In this document: piece after piece, positions 25,143 to 39,100 of the stretch
Layout of the letters: each line of letters opens with the position of its first letter
Position numbering within the stretch: the stretch's first letter is position 1
Assembly (NCBI GenBank): GCA_013397435.1
Contig: VZRG01000761.1
Span: 115,492 to 179,491, forward strand
Source of the DNA: Erythrocercus mccallii
Lineage: Eukaryota > Chordata > Aves > Passeriformes > Dicruridae
Direction of reading: 5' to 3'
DNA: 64,000 bases
Translations under genes and position numbers: made by a program
Notes under the pieces: generated by a model
The model's database searches: none
What the model was told of the DNA's origin: nothing
Seen by the model: the letters and a program-made list of their open reading frames with translations, nothing else

Positions 25143-26199
25143 ATCCATATGTATGTATAAGCTTAAAGAAAAGATATAAAGGGGGCCTTAGGTCAATGCT
25201 TATTGTGTCACCATAGCTCCATGGGGCAAGGCAGCATCTTAATGTTCCTTTGCTTCCCTCATCCCCTGCATTCAGCAGCTGCCTGCCCCAGCATCTGGGG
25301 GGAAATCTGAGAAATGCTGCCTTGGCAGAGGAGAGCTTGACAAGCGTGGAAGAATTCATTTTTAATTAATTTTCTTCTTGTTCAAAGAAGACACAGAGAA
25401 TGTAGCATGGAAGAACAAGATCTGAAACAAATTGCTAACTGTAGTAATAATAATTTTTGTCTTGGTTGTGTGTTTTTTTTTTTAACCTTGGCTGATGGAC
25501 CTACACAAAATCCTGTAGCAAGGATTAAAAGAGCAGGCAAAGCTGTGATAGAGGCATTGCTCTAGTTTCAAGTGACCTAGGAGGTTTTTCAAAGTTTTCC
25601 AGGAGGTGTCAGCAGTACTTTAAACCTATTCATTTTCCGTGATGGAGAGTTCTGGCAAAGTTCTTTTTCTAAATTAAATAAAGGGAAGAATCTCATACTA
25701 AGGAAATAATAAATATCATCATCCAGTCCCGCCCCTGAAGAGATAGGTCCTTGCTGCTGGCTTAGGCTAGGTTTGCAAGCTTTGTGGGCACTGCATGTTT
25801 TGGCAGAGCTTCTTACCACCAGACTCTTGGCTAGTAGGCTGTGTTGGCATTGTTTCCCTTCCTGTGTTCTCAGTAAGCATCAGTCCTGCAGCTGGCTCTG
25901 GAGATCTTCTTGTTAAGTCATGGGTCTTGGCAACTTCCAAGTCCTGCAGAACCTGAGCTTTCATGACCATAAAGCAAATTTTTGTCCAGGTCTTGTGAGA
26001 AACATCTTGAAAAATATAACCTTGTATGCATACATCAAGAGATAAATAAAATAATTTTAAATACTTGTTTTTTTCTTTGAAAAAGAAACAACCTACCTGG
26101 TTTTGGGATTGGAACTACTGCTTTTTGGATGAGGGGAGAAACAGCTCTATTTATACTTCTTTCATTGTCTGTAGCTGGCTTTCATAGGAGCTGTTAGGA
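25143..26199. other. unique non-coding stretch
   Basis: A T-run lies near 25472-25482. Minus-strand frames of 67-89 codons (25090-25359, 25589-25819, 25767-25970) have no known domain. Nothing else is recognised. Confidence 0.6.
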
Positions 26200-26290
26200 T
26201 AATCTGGTCCAGGTTCTCGGCTGGTGTAAGCTGGCAGAGTTCAGCAGGCTTCACAGAGGCTGAGCCAAGTTATACTGCTTTAGAAGCCAG
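26200..26290. repeat. possible ancient palindromic repeat (sauropsid type)
   Basis: The block reads 'aatctggtccaggttctcgg', then 'ctggtgtaagctggcagag', and on the far side 'tgagccaagttatactgc' and 'tagaagccag'. The outer parts are imperfect inverted repeats of one another (ctggtgtaagctggc against gccaagttatactg). This is the plan of an old palindromic element common in reptiles and birds, built around GATCTGGCCC and TTTACACCAG. Copies are strongly diverged, hence modest confidence. Confidence 0.4.
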
Positions 26291-27869
26291 GAAAATAATC
26301 ACAACAACAGAGAGAACACTTTCCACCTGAGGCTCAGAAAGGAGACAGGAAACCCCATGGAACCTGTGAGGGAGAGCATTACTGGAAGTGGCACTCAGTT
26401 CAGCATTGTGCACCTTTTTGTGATAATAAAAAAAAAGGAGGGAGCATGTGCAGCCATAATTTGGTGCAACTGGGAACAAAAACTGCTGTGCTTTAAATCA
26501 TGCTGTTGGTCGATGCAGCAATGTTAGTGAGAGACAGGTGATTTTGCCAGTCTCAATGTTTTCAATTTGCTTTTACATGGCTAATTAGTAAAGAAAAAAG
26601 GTAATCAGTGGAATAAAAACTTGACAACATTTCATTTCAAGGCTTGCTGTGAGAAGGCCTTTAAAAAAAGCACAGGAGATAAGGCTTTTTTATTTCAAAA
26701 TCCAGCAGAGTCCAATAAAATCAGGCAGATTGACAGGCACAAAGAATTACAGTCAATTTACTTTTGAAAATGAGTACCATTGTGTGGATGGTGAGCAGAT
26801 TCACTCACTAAGGTCTGCTTTGGGACTATTTGATCCAACTCTTCTATGTGATCATAGATATCATCTTAAAGTATCATCCTACTGATTCATGATTTTTCAC
26901 ATTGCAATCATTAAGTGCTGGGACGCTCAATAAATGCTGGGGAGAGCTTGGGCTGATCACAGCAAGTACTGAGCTAAGAAAGCCACACTGCTGTGACATA
27001 TGTTTCCTTAACCTCTTCTACATGGTTCTGGCAGGATATTTTATGAAATGATCTTTTTAAATAGGTCAGTTGTATAAACAGAATCAAGACATTTGCCCAT
27101 GAGTTAGAGTGGCTTATTAAAAAAAGCACTGCACTGTTTAAATCATTAGTGGCCAGCAGAGTTAGAGACGAAGAGAAGATAGATAAATCTGTTGCATAGG
27201 ATGGTGTGAGATGGAAGGTCCTCTGCAGAGTGTCTGAGTCTTACCCCATGCTAGGAGGTTTGGAAAAACAAGTTGCATCAGCCCAGAACTAGTGGAGCCT
27301 AGCCAAGTCCAGCTCTCTCTCATGTGGGTTTTGTTGTGCGTAATAAACTTGCTCTTGGTAGAGACACTGATAAGGTCTTTCCTGTCAATGCCAGCTTGCA
27401 GGAAATTTGTAGGAAGCACAAAACAGAAAAGGTACACCAAAACTGGGCAGTGGGCTCAATACCTGATGACTGCACACACAGAAGCTTTGTTTCCTCAGAA
27501 ACTCAAATTCTTTAGGTGTCAGCCTCTCAGCTGAGTTGTCTGAAAGGAGGAAGAGGAGAAGACAGAGAAGGATAAAACTCAATGTTAAGATGTTCATTAA
27601 CGCGTTCATGAAGACAAACACAGTAACTGTGTGAGAGCAGAAGTGCAAGGGGAGGTTTTTGGGGAGATTACAGGAATCCCGTCTCTTTGCATCATCCCTG
27701 TCCGGCCTTTAATCCTACTTGACAATTGCACTCTGCCGTGCTTGGCTGGGTTATTAGAGAAGAGGTGGTCTTTTTTCCCATTTTTTATTTTAAATTTTTT
27801 TTTCTTTCTTTCCCCCCCCACCCTTGCTGGACATCCTTTCTGGAGCATCTCCTCTCTGCCTGCCTCAGC
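26291..27869. other. unique non-coding stretch
   Basis: No gene is recognised. A cgctcaataaatgctgg string at 26924-26940 recalls the L2 tail but is too short to call. Overlapping frames at 27.16-27.99 kb on both strands have no domain. A pyrimidine-rich run lies at about 27776-27825, directly before the CpG-rich block. Confidence 0.55.
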
Positions 27870-28315
27870 CCCGCCTGGCAGCAGCGCGCCTGCGTGCTGC
27901 AATGCCCTGAGCCGTGCTTAACGTGTCCCCAGGAAACCTGGCACCACGTCCACTGGGACAGAATTTCAAGGCATATCCCTATTAGCTTATTTTGATGTTT
28001 TTATCTTTCCGTGATCGGGAACCATTCTCTGCAGCCAAAACAGACACTTTCCCGATGGCATCGAGTGAATTTTTAGCTCTCCTCTGAGGAGAGGCCTTCA
28101 ATAAAAGATGAGCCGCTTGCCACGCTGACTGGCTGGAGCTGTGCGGCATCTCCGGCGGTTCCTGCCTTTTGCTGTAAGTTTACACTTGTGTGCACATCGG
28201 CTCGGCTGCCCCGCGTTGCTGTAAGTGGAGGTTTGCACGCAAACATGGCCTCCACAAAAGCCACCTCAGGCGAAAGCGTTTCCCAGTGCAGTGCTACCCG
28301 GGGTCTCCAGTGGGT
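27870..28315. promoter_or_regulatory. CpG-rich block, candidate promoter or enhancer
   Basis: I count 24 CpGs in this ~445-bp stretch. With GC a little over half, observed/expected CpG is about 0.7-0.8, whereas most of the window is strongly CpG-depleted. The densest part is 28101-28310. Two TTGCT|GTAAGT strings (28169-28178 and 28216-28225) look like splice donors on the plus strand, though the last exon base is not the preferred G. Frames of 90 (minus) and 108 (plus) codons cross the block without recognisable domains. It could be the promoter or first exon of an unseen transcript, an enhancer kept unmethylated, or simply a GC-richer patch. Confidence 0.4.
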
Positions 28316-31300
28316 AACTCTGCCAGTGGCTTGGCAGTGGGGCATGTTTTAGTCATGAGGGATGGGGGTCCCTTCCCTCCCACCTCCCCCCTGACCAGGG
28401 AGCGTGGCAGGTTTGCTCAGAGGCAGTGGAGAGCAGATTGCCAGTGGTTTCTGAGGAGGGGCACATCACCGCAAGGAAGTTTGGCTCAGCTGTGGGAGTG
28501 TTTGTTGAAGGTTTGATACACACAAACCTTGTGCTCTGAAGAAACACCACGGAAGCGCCATCCCCCTCCTTTAACTCCTGAGCTCCCACCTTCAGTTCCT
28601 TCAGCAAATAAACCCACCGGCTCTCTTCTGCAGCCTGGGAGGTGAAGAAGGTCTATGGGTCCTTCAACTTCCTCTTCTGCTGAAGCTGAAATGACTGAAA
28701 ATCCATGGGAAATTCCAAAATGGGGGGGCATACGCACACAATAAATCAGGTTGGATTTTGCACCTGCTGACACCTGCTGGGTTTCTTTTCTTCAATGCTT
28801 CTGTTTTGCTACCCCTTAATTAAAGGTTGGGAAGCTCCTTGCTGCTTCAGGTCTATCCCTGCACTGTGGCACAGATTAGGTGCTGGAAATGTCCCTGGGG
28901 TGTAGCAGTTCCCACCAGCATATCGCTTTTTGCCCAGAGCCTGTAACATACAGGTGAAAAGATGGAGATCCTACAGGGCATAAACCCCACAACTTTTGGT
29001 CCCACCCAGGCTGCAAGTTTAATGGAAAATGTGTGCAGAGGTGAGGAGGACCAAGTGAGGAGGCTCCACAGGAGGCTTGGGGCAGAGGTATGTTTGGAGA
29101 AGGTGTGGAGAAGAGAAAAAACACTATCCTGGCAAAGTTCTGTGAAGCTGGTCGAACCATACTCTGAGCTATTTCAGTACCGTTGTACCTAAAATGCAAT
29201 TAGATCTGTGTGCCACTTACTAGTTCTTAAGAGTTTCTACAACTCTTTATGGGAATTTCAAAAGCAGGCTGAGACTGTCCTACCTCCCAGGGGGAGAGAA
29301 CTTGACTGGATAATAATTTCCATGGGCTGTCCTGCTTGTTGCCCTGTGCCATGCAGCCATCTGCATCCAAGTCCTGGGGGAGACATATTTGAAGGTAATG
29401 CTGAGCCAGGCTACTAAAGGAGAAATACTGGAAGTTTTCAGGAGATGAGACCTCTGGGGTGTTTTAGGAGGCTGCAGGGCAAGGGAGCCAGTGCAGGGGA
29501 AAGGGACACTTGCAGCAAAGATGCTGAAGCTGCTTAGCTAAAGGAGAGATGATTTGCTTTGCAATATATTTGACTTTTTGGCCAAATATTTAATTTTTCT
29601 TTAGCAGCTTATCCTTCCACAGCTGTCAGCACTGCAGCAAAGCATGTGGGAAAATGCTGCTGCTGAAAATGGGAGTTGATAACGGGACACTTTTCACAAG
29701 CAGGTGGCTCCTTGTGGTCCCAGGACCCACTGAGTTTCAGTCAAGTTTATTCAGTTACTCAAGAGCTTTTGAAAAATCACTGAAAGTCTCTTTCCTCTCA
29801 TTATTACGGGCTCCCCAGCAGGTAGCTCGGGCTTCTGTAATCCTTAAATCAAATATGACAGCTTCTCTCCTTTATTGGTTTTCATTTTCCCACCAACTTC
29901 AGGATGGATATTTCTCTTACTCCTTGTTGCCAGTGGACTGATGTTAACCATTTTAAAAGAAGCAACAAATATTATCTGTTTTTGTATTCAGGTGTGCCAG
30001 CTAATGTCAATTTCTGCAGCTTTGGGTAGTCCTGGAGATTAAAAAGGTAGTGGTCTAAAAGGAAAGCCAGATCCTTACTAAATGCAGTAGTATTATTTAT
30101 GACTGTGTTTGCTTTCTGTTTCCCAAAATCTCCTTCATAAAGTCAACACTTGGCATTAAAATCTATCTTAAGATATGAGGCTGAAGTGTGTAAGGAAAAA
30201 AACAATAACTTCCAGCACATTTTCATTACTCTGGAACTAAAAAAGTCTACTAAGAAATAGTGGAATGTTTCCTTGAAGCCTTTTTTTTTCACCTTTCCAT
30301 ATATATTTTCTCAAACAGTTTAATCAGGCAAAAGCTTACTTTATCATTTCACTTGTTTTAAAAAAATTATTTATATTTTTTTATTCCTACAGTGGTTCCT
30401 GACCTTTTGGGAAATTGCTTATTTAAAATGTTGCCAAGAAAGTGCTGTCAGTTATTTATCAGGTTTTATGTCATGATTTGGGAAAACCGACCTTGATTTA
30501 CTCCATTAGAGACTACACGAAAGGAATAAACGAGCATCGCTAAGTAAAACCAGCAAAGTCTGTCAGTCACTTTTTCCAGGTTGTGTACTTGAAAAAGTAG
30601 GCAAAAATATTAATTGGCTTCTTGATTATATTGATAGATTCAAAGCAACTTTAAATACCTTGACCTGGTTAGTGAATATTTCCTCACTAAGACCATTATT
30701 TAAAATTCTTTCCTATATAGTCCAAACTGCATAACCAGGAACGGGAATGGAGAGGTACTCAGAGCCCAGTTCTGAGGGAGGAGGTACACTGGGGGATTGA
30801 AATGAAAAGGCAATTATTTCGTTTTTAAACCGTTCTTTAAATAAATGCGCAGCTCTGCAGGACGCAGTGAGAATCACCTTTTGGGGTCTGGGAGGGCAAG
30901 CACGGCCACCAAATAATTCTTTGCCTGGTTAATCCCTTTGGGAATTCTCATGTGCTTAAAATGAGGTGCCTGCTTGAGTACCTTCCGCAGTCTGAGCCGT
31001 AGCCAAGGAATAACAATGATGCCGATAACAAATGCAGCAGGAAATAAGCTGAAGTTCAGGAGTGTTCAGCGCCCTGTGGCTACCTGTGTTACTGGGCATT
31101 TGAACATAATTTTTTAGATTTCTTCCTGCTCCCTGCATTCTACTTTCATACAAAAGCTTTGGGCAGAATTCTACTTTCCTTTCCCCTAAATAATTGTTCC
31201 AGCATATGTGGTGAATTTTTTAAGAAGGAAAAAACACCCTATAAATACATCTAGCACCCACTTCTCCATTGCGCCATCCATTCCTCATTGATTAGGAACT

Positions 31301-34300
31301 GGAGAGGCTCAAGAGGTGCTCACAAGAGACTGATTACAAAGTCAAGGAAAATGAGACATTCTCCAAAAGGGCTTCTCATCTGCTGATGCCGTGCTTTTCC
31401 TGCAACTCTGGACCATGCCTATAATAGCTTTGCACCTTTTTCTTTTTCTTTTTTTTTTTTTTTGTTTTCTGAAGAACTCACTGAACAGGATGCTTATTCT
31501 GGGAAGCTCCTTTGAGAGGCTGAAGGTATTTTTTAAGAGTCATTCCCTACGTGTTTAACATGAGCAAATATTTTAGAGCTCCGCTTTGACAGTTTTAGGT
31601 AAACATAACTCTGGTTTCACTGCACAGAAAGAATCTGGACGTTTCACCTGTAGAATAAAAGAAGTGGTTTTCTTCTAGGTGTTTATAACCCATATCCTCT
31701 GTAAGCAAAGCCTCTGCATTTTGTATTTTAAAAAGAGTTCACAGAAAGTGTTTACAAATTGCATTGTGTGCAGCCTGTGGTAGAATGTAGGCTGGCTGTA
31801 TTTTATGGGCATGATAAATACAGCTTTTGATGAGAGTCTTGGCTGTAGATGTTAAGTGAAGCAGAACAATAACAGCAAAAACTTCAAATTTGTGTACTTT
31901 CACCTTCCCTCCAGACTCTCACTCGAGAATGAAAAATCAGCAGTAAGGGCAGACAACTGGACTGTGTTTTGCAAAAGACAATGTGGAATCTTCTCATTCG
32001 GGCAAAAACAGGTTAAAAAATACCAGATTGTGGCATAATTACCAAATTACGACATCTAATTTGTAGGTTTAACTTGCTAATTATGTGTGATACATGGGTT
32101 GTGAAGGAAGGAATACCAAGCACTAGAAGCTTTCCTTTTGTCTTTGGGATTTTGTTTCGGTTAGGGGGAGGAAGAGGAAAAAATCTGTCTGTACCACATG
32201 CAACTGAGCTTTATTCTCTTGTGCCAAGTGGAATAAAAAGTAACTGTACAGAGTGATGGGTGATACGTTCGTTTTGAGAGAAATAGAGGGTGTGATAGGC
32301 ATTTTGCAGGGTTTAGATGCCTCTAATATATGTACATATGCTTTTGTGAAAAAGAAATTCTTACAGCAAAGACTAGAACCCTGAAGTTTTTATTGCCAGA
32401 GTGTGTTTCCGATGGCTGTCAGGAGTGCCAATGCTGATATTTAAGATGAATTTGTGTGTAAGTGCCAGCCCTGTCTGCAGACAGTTGCTCCACATTTTTT
32501 TTTTTCTCTGCTTTGTAAGTAACTGTCAGTATTTGCTTGCCAATATTAAGCAGGACTATTTACCTTGTCAAAAATGCATGCTTTTAAATTAATTCTGAAG
32601 TGGGGAATATACCGTTCTCCCCTGCAGTTGATAGACAGGGTTAATACTCTCGCAGCTGAAATCTGGGGACTGGAGCAAAATGCAAATGGCCACAGAGGAG
32701 GCTTGAGAAAACGGCTGCGTGTGGACTTGACAGTGAGGGAAGCAAGAAGGAACAAAATGACCTACATTTGCTGGGATGAACCTGGTCGTTAATGAAAGAG
32801 AAGGGAATACAGGCATTTGCACTTTTATGTGTGTACATTCATAATGCTCACACTTGCAGTAAACCCACAGTCTGTCTTGAAATCATTCTGAGGTATTAAA
32901 TAGCTCTCTATACAGCAGATGCATTTGAGCTGAATCTTCTACGACTGCAGCAGCTGACTTGAAAAACTCAGTCAATATAGGCAAAAATTGAAGCACTGCC
33001 TTTTTGCTCGTGAACATGTAAACATTTTAGTTGTTAAAAGAGGTGCTTCCCGGCAGCTTTTAGCTGTGTTTTAGTTAAAACAAACCAACGCAAAACAAAA
33101 TCCCAATCTAATCCTGGAAACTTGTTTCCGTTTATTTCAATTTTAAGAACTTGCACCCCTTTGGAGAGGGAAGGGGGAATGTTGCAGCACACACTCATTA
33201 ACCATTAGGAATAAAACAATGCACTCAAACAAAACCCTCTTGAAATCAATAGCAATCCTAATGCGTGACAGATTTAAATTCACCTGAGAACTGTATTTTA
33301 CCTTGGAGATAAGGGAAGTGGTTGCACTGAGCTTAGTTGCATTAATAAAAATAATTACATATCGAATTAAATACATTCTGCCCCACATACAGCAGATTTC
33401 AGCAACAAAAACTTCATTAATAAGAAATGCAGAAATGTGTTGTATGGAAGAATGAGAACTGAACAGGGATTACAAATTCACTGTTTTGTTTGTAGGTTAC
33501 CCTGACTCTGTGTTATTTTTTTCCTCCCATAAATTCAAACTCTTGAAGAAAACTGATTATGACAATATTTATTGTTACTGGAAACAAGAGTTACAGACCA
33601 TATTGTTGTACCTTGGAAATCTAACCAGCTCAGAGTTTAGAGCACATGTGGGTGGACCAGTACAGTAATTAGGGGACATCTCAATCATTCACAGCAATCT
33701 TTGTTTCAGGGAACTGTATCCATGCTCAAAAGCCTAAGAAATAAATATGTATAGTTTTAGAAAATAGGTGGCAAATGTGCATTCTGAAACAGAGGAAAGG
33801 CTGAAATTGAAATGTCATAACCAGACAGGTAGATGCTGTTTCCAGCGTGCTCTTGTAATTGCAGATGTGTTCTTGTGATAGCAGATCCACTTTCTCAGTC
33901 TTGCTTATTTTCTCTTTGGTCTGGTGTTTGGAGTCAGAAATACCTCACGTCTGTAATATTCTTACTGTCAGAAGAGTCCTGCAGCTGACTGCAGCTTGAA
34001 GGGAGTGTCCTTTCACAACGGGGGGGCATTGAACAAATATTTAAGGAAAAGGGGGAACAGAGAGCCTGGAGAAGCTATGCTGCAGGCAAATAATCTGCTG
34101 CTGTCTAAGGGAGCAAGTGAGGTATCCTGGGCCATCCCTGCCTTTCTCAGTTTCTTTATAGGCTGTGGATTTCAGGGGTGCAAATCTCTCTGGCTAAACT
34201 CTTTTGTTTGTTCATTTATATGCAATATTCTCACAGTAGGGACAGCAGAACGTGAGACGCTTTTTAGTGTTTGAGTTGCACATGTAGATACCCTCATAGC

Positions 34301-36167
34301 TCCATTTTCCCTGGCTAATATTGATTTCCCTGTGCAAGCCATATTTGCACAAGGAGGGTACACCTTTCAGGGACACCCCTCATGTCCTCCACAGAGAAAG
34401 GAGAACCATCTCCTGGACATTGTTGCTTTAACACAGGAAAAAGCTTACCTTCCAGCATATGTCATAATTTATCTGTTTTTTCCAGAGTTTTACTTTGCAT
34501 GGCTCAGCATGAGTGGAACGTGTTTGATTTGATCCTAATTACTTTTTTAAATATATCTTAAATCTCAGATGTGGAGACAATTTACATTAATTAAACTTCA
34601 CTTGGCTCTAAAATTGTCATGTATCAATTTTAGCAGCATTTATAGAGAACAAGATAGAGGATTTAAATTACACACCATATGGGGCAATGCTAGGGACATT
34701 TGCTATTGTGTTAATTGCTTAGAGCTACATTTTCTATCCTCCTTCTGAGTGAGACATTTGCTCTCATTCTTGCTGAATTAGGTGAAGAGTTTCTTGCTTA
34801 AATGGAGCAAGCACAGATTTCTCCCCCTCCTGCTGGCTTTTGCTCTGCTGCAAGGATCAACTTTTCAGAGGGGCTCTGCTGCTGGGAGGCAGAGGCAAAG
34901 GTGTCTGAGGGGTCCCTGCATGACACACCACGATCCCACAAATCATCCTGGGGATAAAGAGCCTTCTAACTATGAAACTAAGCAGCCTTCTTCACTGCCA
35001 AGGTGGAGACAGGCATGCTTTGTTGGATCCTGAAGCGAGCCTGAATTTTTCAGATGCATTTCTGAGAGCTGTCATCACAGTTGTGTCTCGGCTTTGTTGG
35101 TACAACAGGGACAAGGCCAACAAGTGATCCCCAGCCTGCTTCTGCTGCAGGGGAATTAACATTTGCAAGGTGCAGATACCAGTTTGCAGGTCTGTGTTGA
35201 GTGTTGGCAAAGCAGTACCAGACATGCTGCTGGGAAAGGGGCTTGAGTCAACACACGTGGGCTCCTATGGATGAATTTGTACACGCAGGGGTTATGGATG
35301 CCACAGCTGGCCTGGGAGCTCCCAGGGGCAGCTGCAAGGCAACATCACCCTTTTCCTTAAGTTTGCAAGTGATGTTTTCAGCAAGCCTACTGAATCGGGG
35401 TGTTTTCATTTTGGGGAAATCAAACTTAAATGCCTTAACAGCTCAAAGAATATAAACTAGTGAGTAGCATCCTCTTGAGAACTTTGGGATTAGGGATCCA
35501 CTCCTTGGTGAAACATCTCACTTTTCCTTGTCTCTTTAAAAAGGTTCATATCCTTCTTAAGTAAGAGACATAGAAGGGGTCAGATGGTTAGAGGAAAATT
35601 ATTCAGTATGCTCAGCAAAGCTTTCCTTCTTGGAGACCTCTCCAGGTGAGCCCTCAAAACCTGAACAGGATGCAAACAGAGGTCTTAGTCCCCATCTAAA
35701 TCTCTGCCAGACAGAAACTTGCAAAAAGACCCCTTCCAAATACCAGTACAAATCAATTTTTGCCTTGCAAGAACAGAAAGCACTTGAAGGTTTCCCCACA
35801 GCTGGCTTCAAAGAAGCAGCAAAATAAAACACAGAAAGATGTTAGGGAGGTGTTATGTGCATCTGTATATACCAGTCTGCAGAAATGGAGAAATTCGCCA
35901 GTTTCTGCTTATGTCTGGTGCTTCCTGCTTGGCAATATTGTAATGGGATTCTCCCATATTAATATTTTAAATGAATAAATAAATATCTGATGAGATACTG
36001 TGGATCTCTGCAATCTTTTCATAAATTCTGTGGAAGGCAGAAAGAGAATTAAAGATGAGATTAAAACAGCCTGGGTGATGTATTTCTCTGGGATGTGGTA
36101 AAGTCTCTAGGTATTTATGCTGTGCCGTTGATTTTACAAGTTACATCTATATTAAAAAGCATGTGGG
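28316..36167. other. unique non-coding stretch
   Basis: No exon, RNA gene or named repeat is seen. A poly-pyrimidine tract with a 15-T run is at 31435-31463 and a T-run lies near 32493-32505. The parts at 30.3-30.7, 33.05-33.4 and 34.5-34.75 kb are AT-rich with several TAAT cores and have the look of conserved non-coding DNA, which cannot be tested here. Frames up to 108 codons resemble nothing known. Confidence 0.55.
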
Positions 36168-36184
36168 TCTCTCTCTCTCTCTCT
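36168..36184 (+). repeat. (TC)n microsatellite
   Basis: Seventeen bases of uninterrupted TC dinucleotide. Short simple repeat with no flanking element. Confidence 0.95.
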
Positions 36185-39100
36185 AAAGGCTATGCAGGCT
36201 CTCTGCCATCAAAGAGGGTCCCGATTTCTGCTAGAACTGTTGTGATAATAATGATAGCCTATAACAGCATACTGTTCTTAAGCATCAGCGGTTCATGTGT
36301 TCTCACTTAATTTTGGTCTGAATCTGTTCTAGCAAATAAGTCAGCTGTATGGGAATCTTATCTTCCTGATATTCGGGGAAATGTAAAGCATTTTTTTCCT
36401 CTCTGGCTCTGCATTGCAGTGTCCAGTTCTGATATGAAAGGACTCTGAGCCTTTATCCACAGTTAGAGAGAAGCACAGGGTGAGAAAAGATGGTGGAAAG
36501 AAACCACACTCTCTCCATTAATAGAAGTGGAATCTCCAAAACCCTGCCAGAAATGCTGCTGTACTCCAGGACAAATACTAATATTTATTCCAACATTATA
36601 ACTACATCATTTAGCTGTTAACATAGATCACACCTGCTAGACTGAATTTATTCATAAAATGAAGTCCCTGGTTTCTGCATTGGCCTGACTGCTCCTAAAT
36701 CAGGAGACCTTGCACAGACCTTGCCAGGGCCGGGCAATTAGGCTGCTCCTTCCCCTTCCTTCCAGATGTGCTGGAGATTAAAGATTTGGGGTTAAATTCT
36801 CCTCTGTCTCAGATGTGAACACTTCTGGAGGTCCAGGACCCTATTTTAAGTTCATTTTAGTACTAGTGTGAAAAGGATTAGTTATTACAGGTACAACCAC
36901 TGCATCTTGAGACATTCTCCAAATGAAGTCAGCTGTGAACTAAAAAACCTTTTTCATCTGGGAATGAAATATATGTTTTCTCTAATTTTTTCTGGATGAG
37001 AAAATACATTTATCTTTCCTTGCTCTACAGCACCATATGAGTTTTTAGGGGACTGGGGGGAAAGGATGGGTAACCCCCCAAAACTTGTTATTTATATCTG
37101 TTATTTATCTCTGTCATGTCAGCTGTGACACAACACAACTGAGATTTCTCTGAGTAAATTCTGTATTTAGGTCCATTATTTGTTTCCTGTCTCTAACATG
37201 GGGTTTTGTTCGATATTTCTAAATGGCAAACATTTTTCTTGATGCAAAATGTACAATTGACAAACTGCTGTTGGGAAAAGCAGCGTTATTTTCACCAGGA
37301 AAACTCTCAATAAGAATAAACTATGACATTTAGTCATTTTTCAAAGTGTTTCTCACTGAAACTTTAATAACCTCCTGCTACATATCCTAAGTCATTGCTC
37401 AGCACCTACTGTGAGCCTTCCTACCAGGCAGCTGTGTTTTGCAGGCAGATGGAAAAGTCTCATCATATTTTGGCCAGGTTCTGCCTTTGACCTTCAGCTG
37501 CATGTGAACAGAAAGCTCCCAGCTCAATGCTGGAGCCCTGTGGTCTCCAGAGTCATCAGCTCCCCCGCAGCTGGAGCGAGGAGCCACAGGAGGGGATAAT
37601 TGCTGTGCAGTTTCCAAAACATTTTTCTGCTATCTGCTTCCATGTTTGTGCACTGCATTTCTGGCTACCTGTATTCATCAAATTCACGCTTGGAATAGGC
37701 TATTGGCTGCACACTAATAACCCCTTGTTCTTTAATGTTCTCTTTCTAGTTAATTAATCTATTTATGATAATAGTATGTCTCATTTTGTGCTTTCACTCT
37801 AGAGGGTGTGTTTGTATTATCCTGCTGTATAGTGTTGACTGGTCCTATTATCATTTATCATTAAAGGCAGCAGCAACACTCTGGCCTGGCCTGCCAATAA
37901 TTTTTCAATTAATTGCTTGTGGTTGCTGTTTTCTTCCCTTTTGGTTTTTGCCAGGGAGTACAAGGTCTTTGAGCTTTCCATCAGACTTTTTCTTTTTTTA
38001 AACTTTGCAGCTTTTTGCAAGCTTTTTTATGCTGAGGTATCTGAAGCCTGTGGTGTGTGGAAAGGACACAGCAGGGCAGGCAGGCAGAGTGGGCTGTGGG
38101 GCAGCATCGAGGAGGGCAGACAGGAAGGGCTGTGAGCCAGCAGTCCTCTGGGTTATACTCCCAGATGGACCCTTTATGGGGACTGGAGCCTGCAAAGGGC
38201 AGTCCAGCAAGCTGATTGCACCAGCCTGTGCCTGGCAGGTGGCACACTCAGGCCTGGGGCTGGGGTAAATCATAATAGTTCAAGGGATGGCTGCAGCCTT
38301 GGACATTGCCATGGAGTGGCTGAGAATAGAAGTCCCTGGGTTTTGCTTATGGGCATCCCCTGTGGAACAGGTGGCAGTGACAAGCTGCAGCAATAGGTTT
38401 GCCTGTTCAAAGTTTTGCTTTAACCTAGCTATGGTCTGTCCCCCTTGCCGTGGGGCAGCTGTTTGCATGTTGGGTTCCCACTAACACTGGACCCAGAGGG
38501 GCCATTCCTACTGTCTGCACCCACCCTGGATAATTGCAGAATATTAAACAATGCCACACCCTTGGTACCAGCAGCATATTGCCCCCAGCTTCCACTCTGC
38601 CACTGTGGCGCACACACTGCAAAGGACCACAGCCATCACCAAATGCATCTGTGCCTTGGCTGGCCATGCTGCTGGATTAATGCTTGCATTTGTCTACATT
38701 TCAGCCCTCTGGAGCCATCTCAGAAAGGATGATAGCACATGGGTTTAGAAAACAGGATAGCTGCAAGCCACTAAGTACATCTAATGAGGGGGTGTTAGTG
38801 AAATAATTAGAGCTGATGATTAGTAGAAATGTTTGGATTTTCTTTGTTTACAAGCACTTCATTATAGGCTTGACCTGCTTACCTTAAATTAATTTTGTTT
38901 CCAGCCACATGGCTACTTGTTTCCTTCCATTCTCCCAAGTGTTTTATTTTTAAGCAGATTCTCCTCTGGACTGTGTTCATGCCAAGTTTTGTCTTATGTT
39001 CTTTATCAGTACAACAATATGAAATATTTAAAAAGAAGTTATCACTGTGCCAGTATGAAAGATTAAATAGGTTTGTCGGCCTTGGTTCCTGAAGGAGGAA

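Noticed and set aside
26910..26940. cgctcaataaatgctgg, similar to the L2 LINE tail
   Set aside because: Only about 17 bases agree, too few to call an element.
33925..33955. tttggagtcagaaatacct, similar to part of MIR
   Set aside because: A single short match with no tRNA-like head or core region alongside.
37045..37080. G-rich run as a possible G-quadruplex
   Set aside because: It has only three runs of three or more G with suitable loops, not four.
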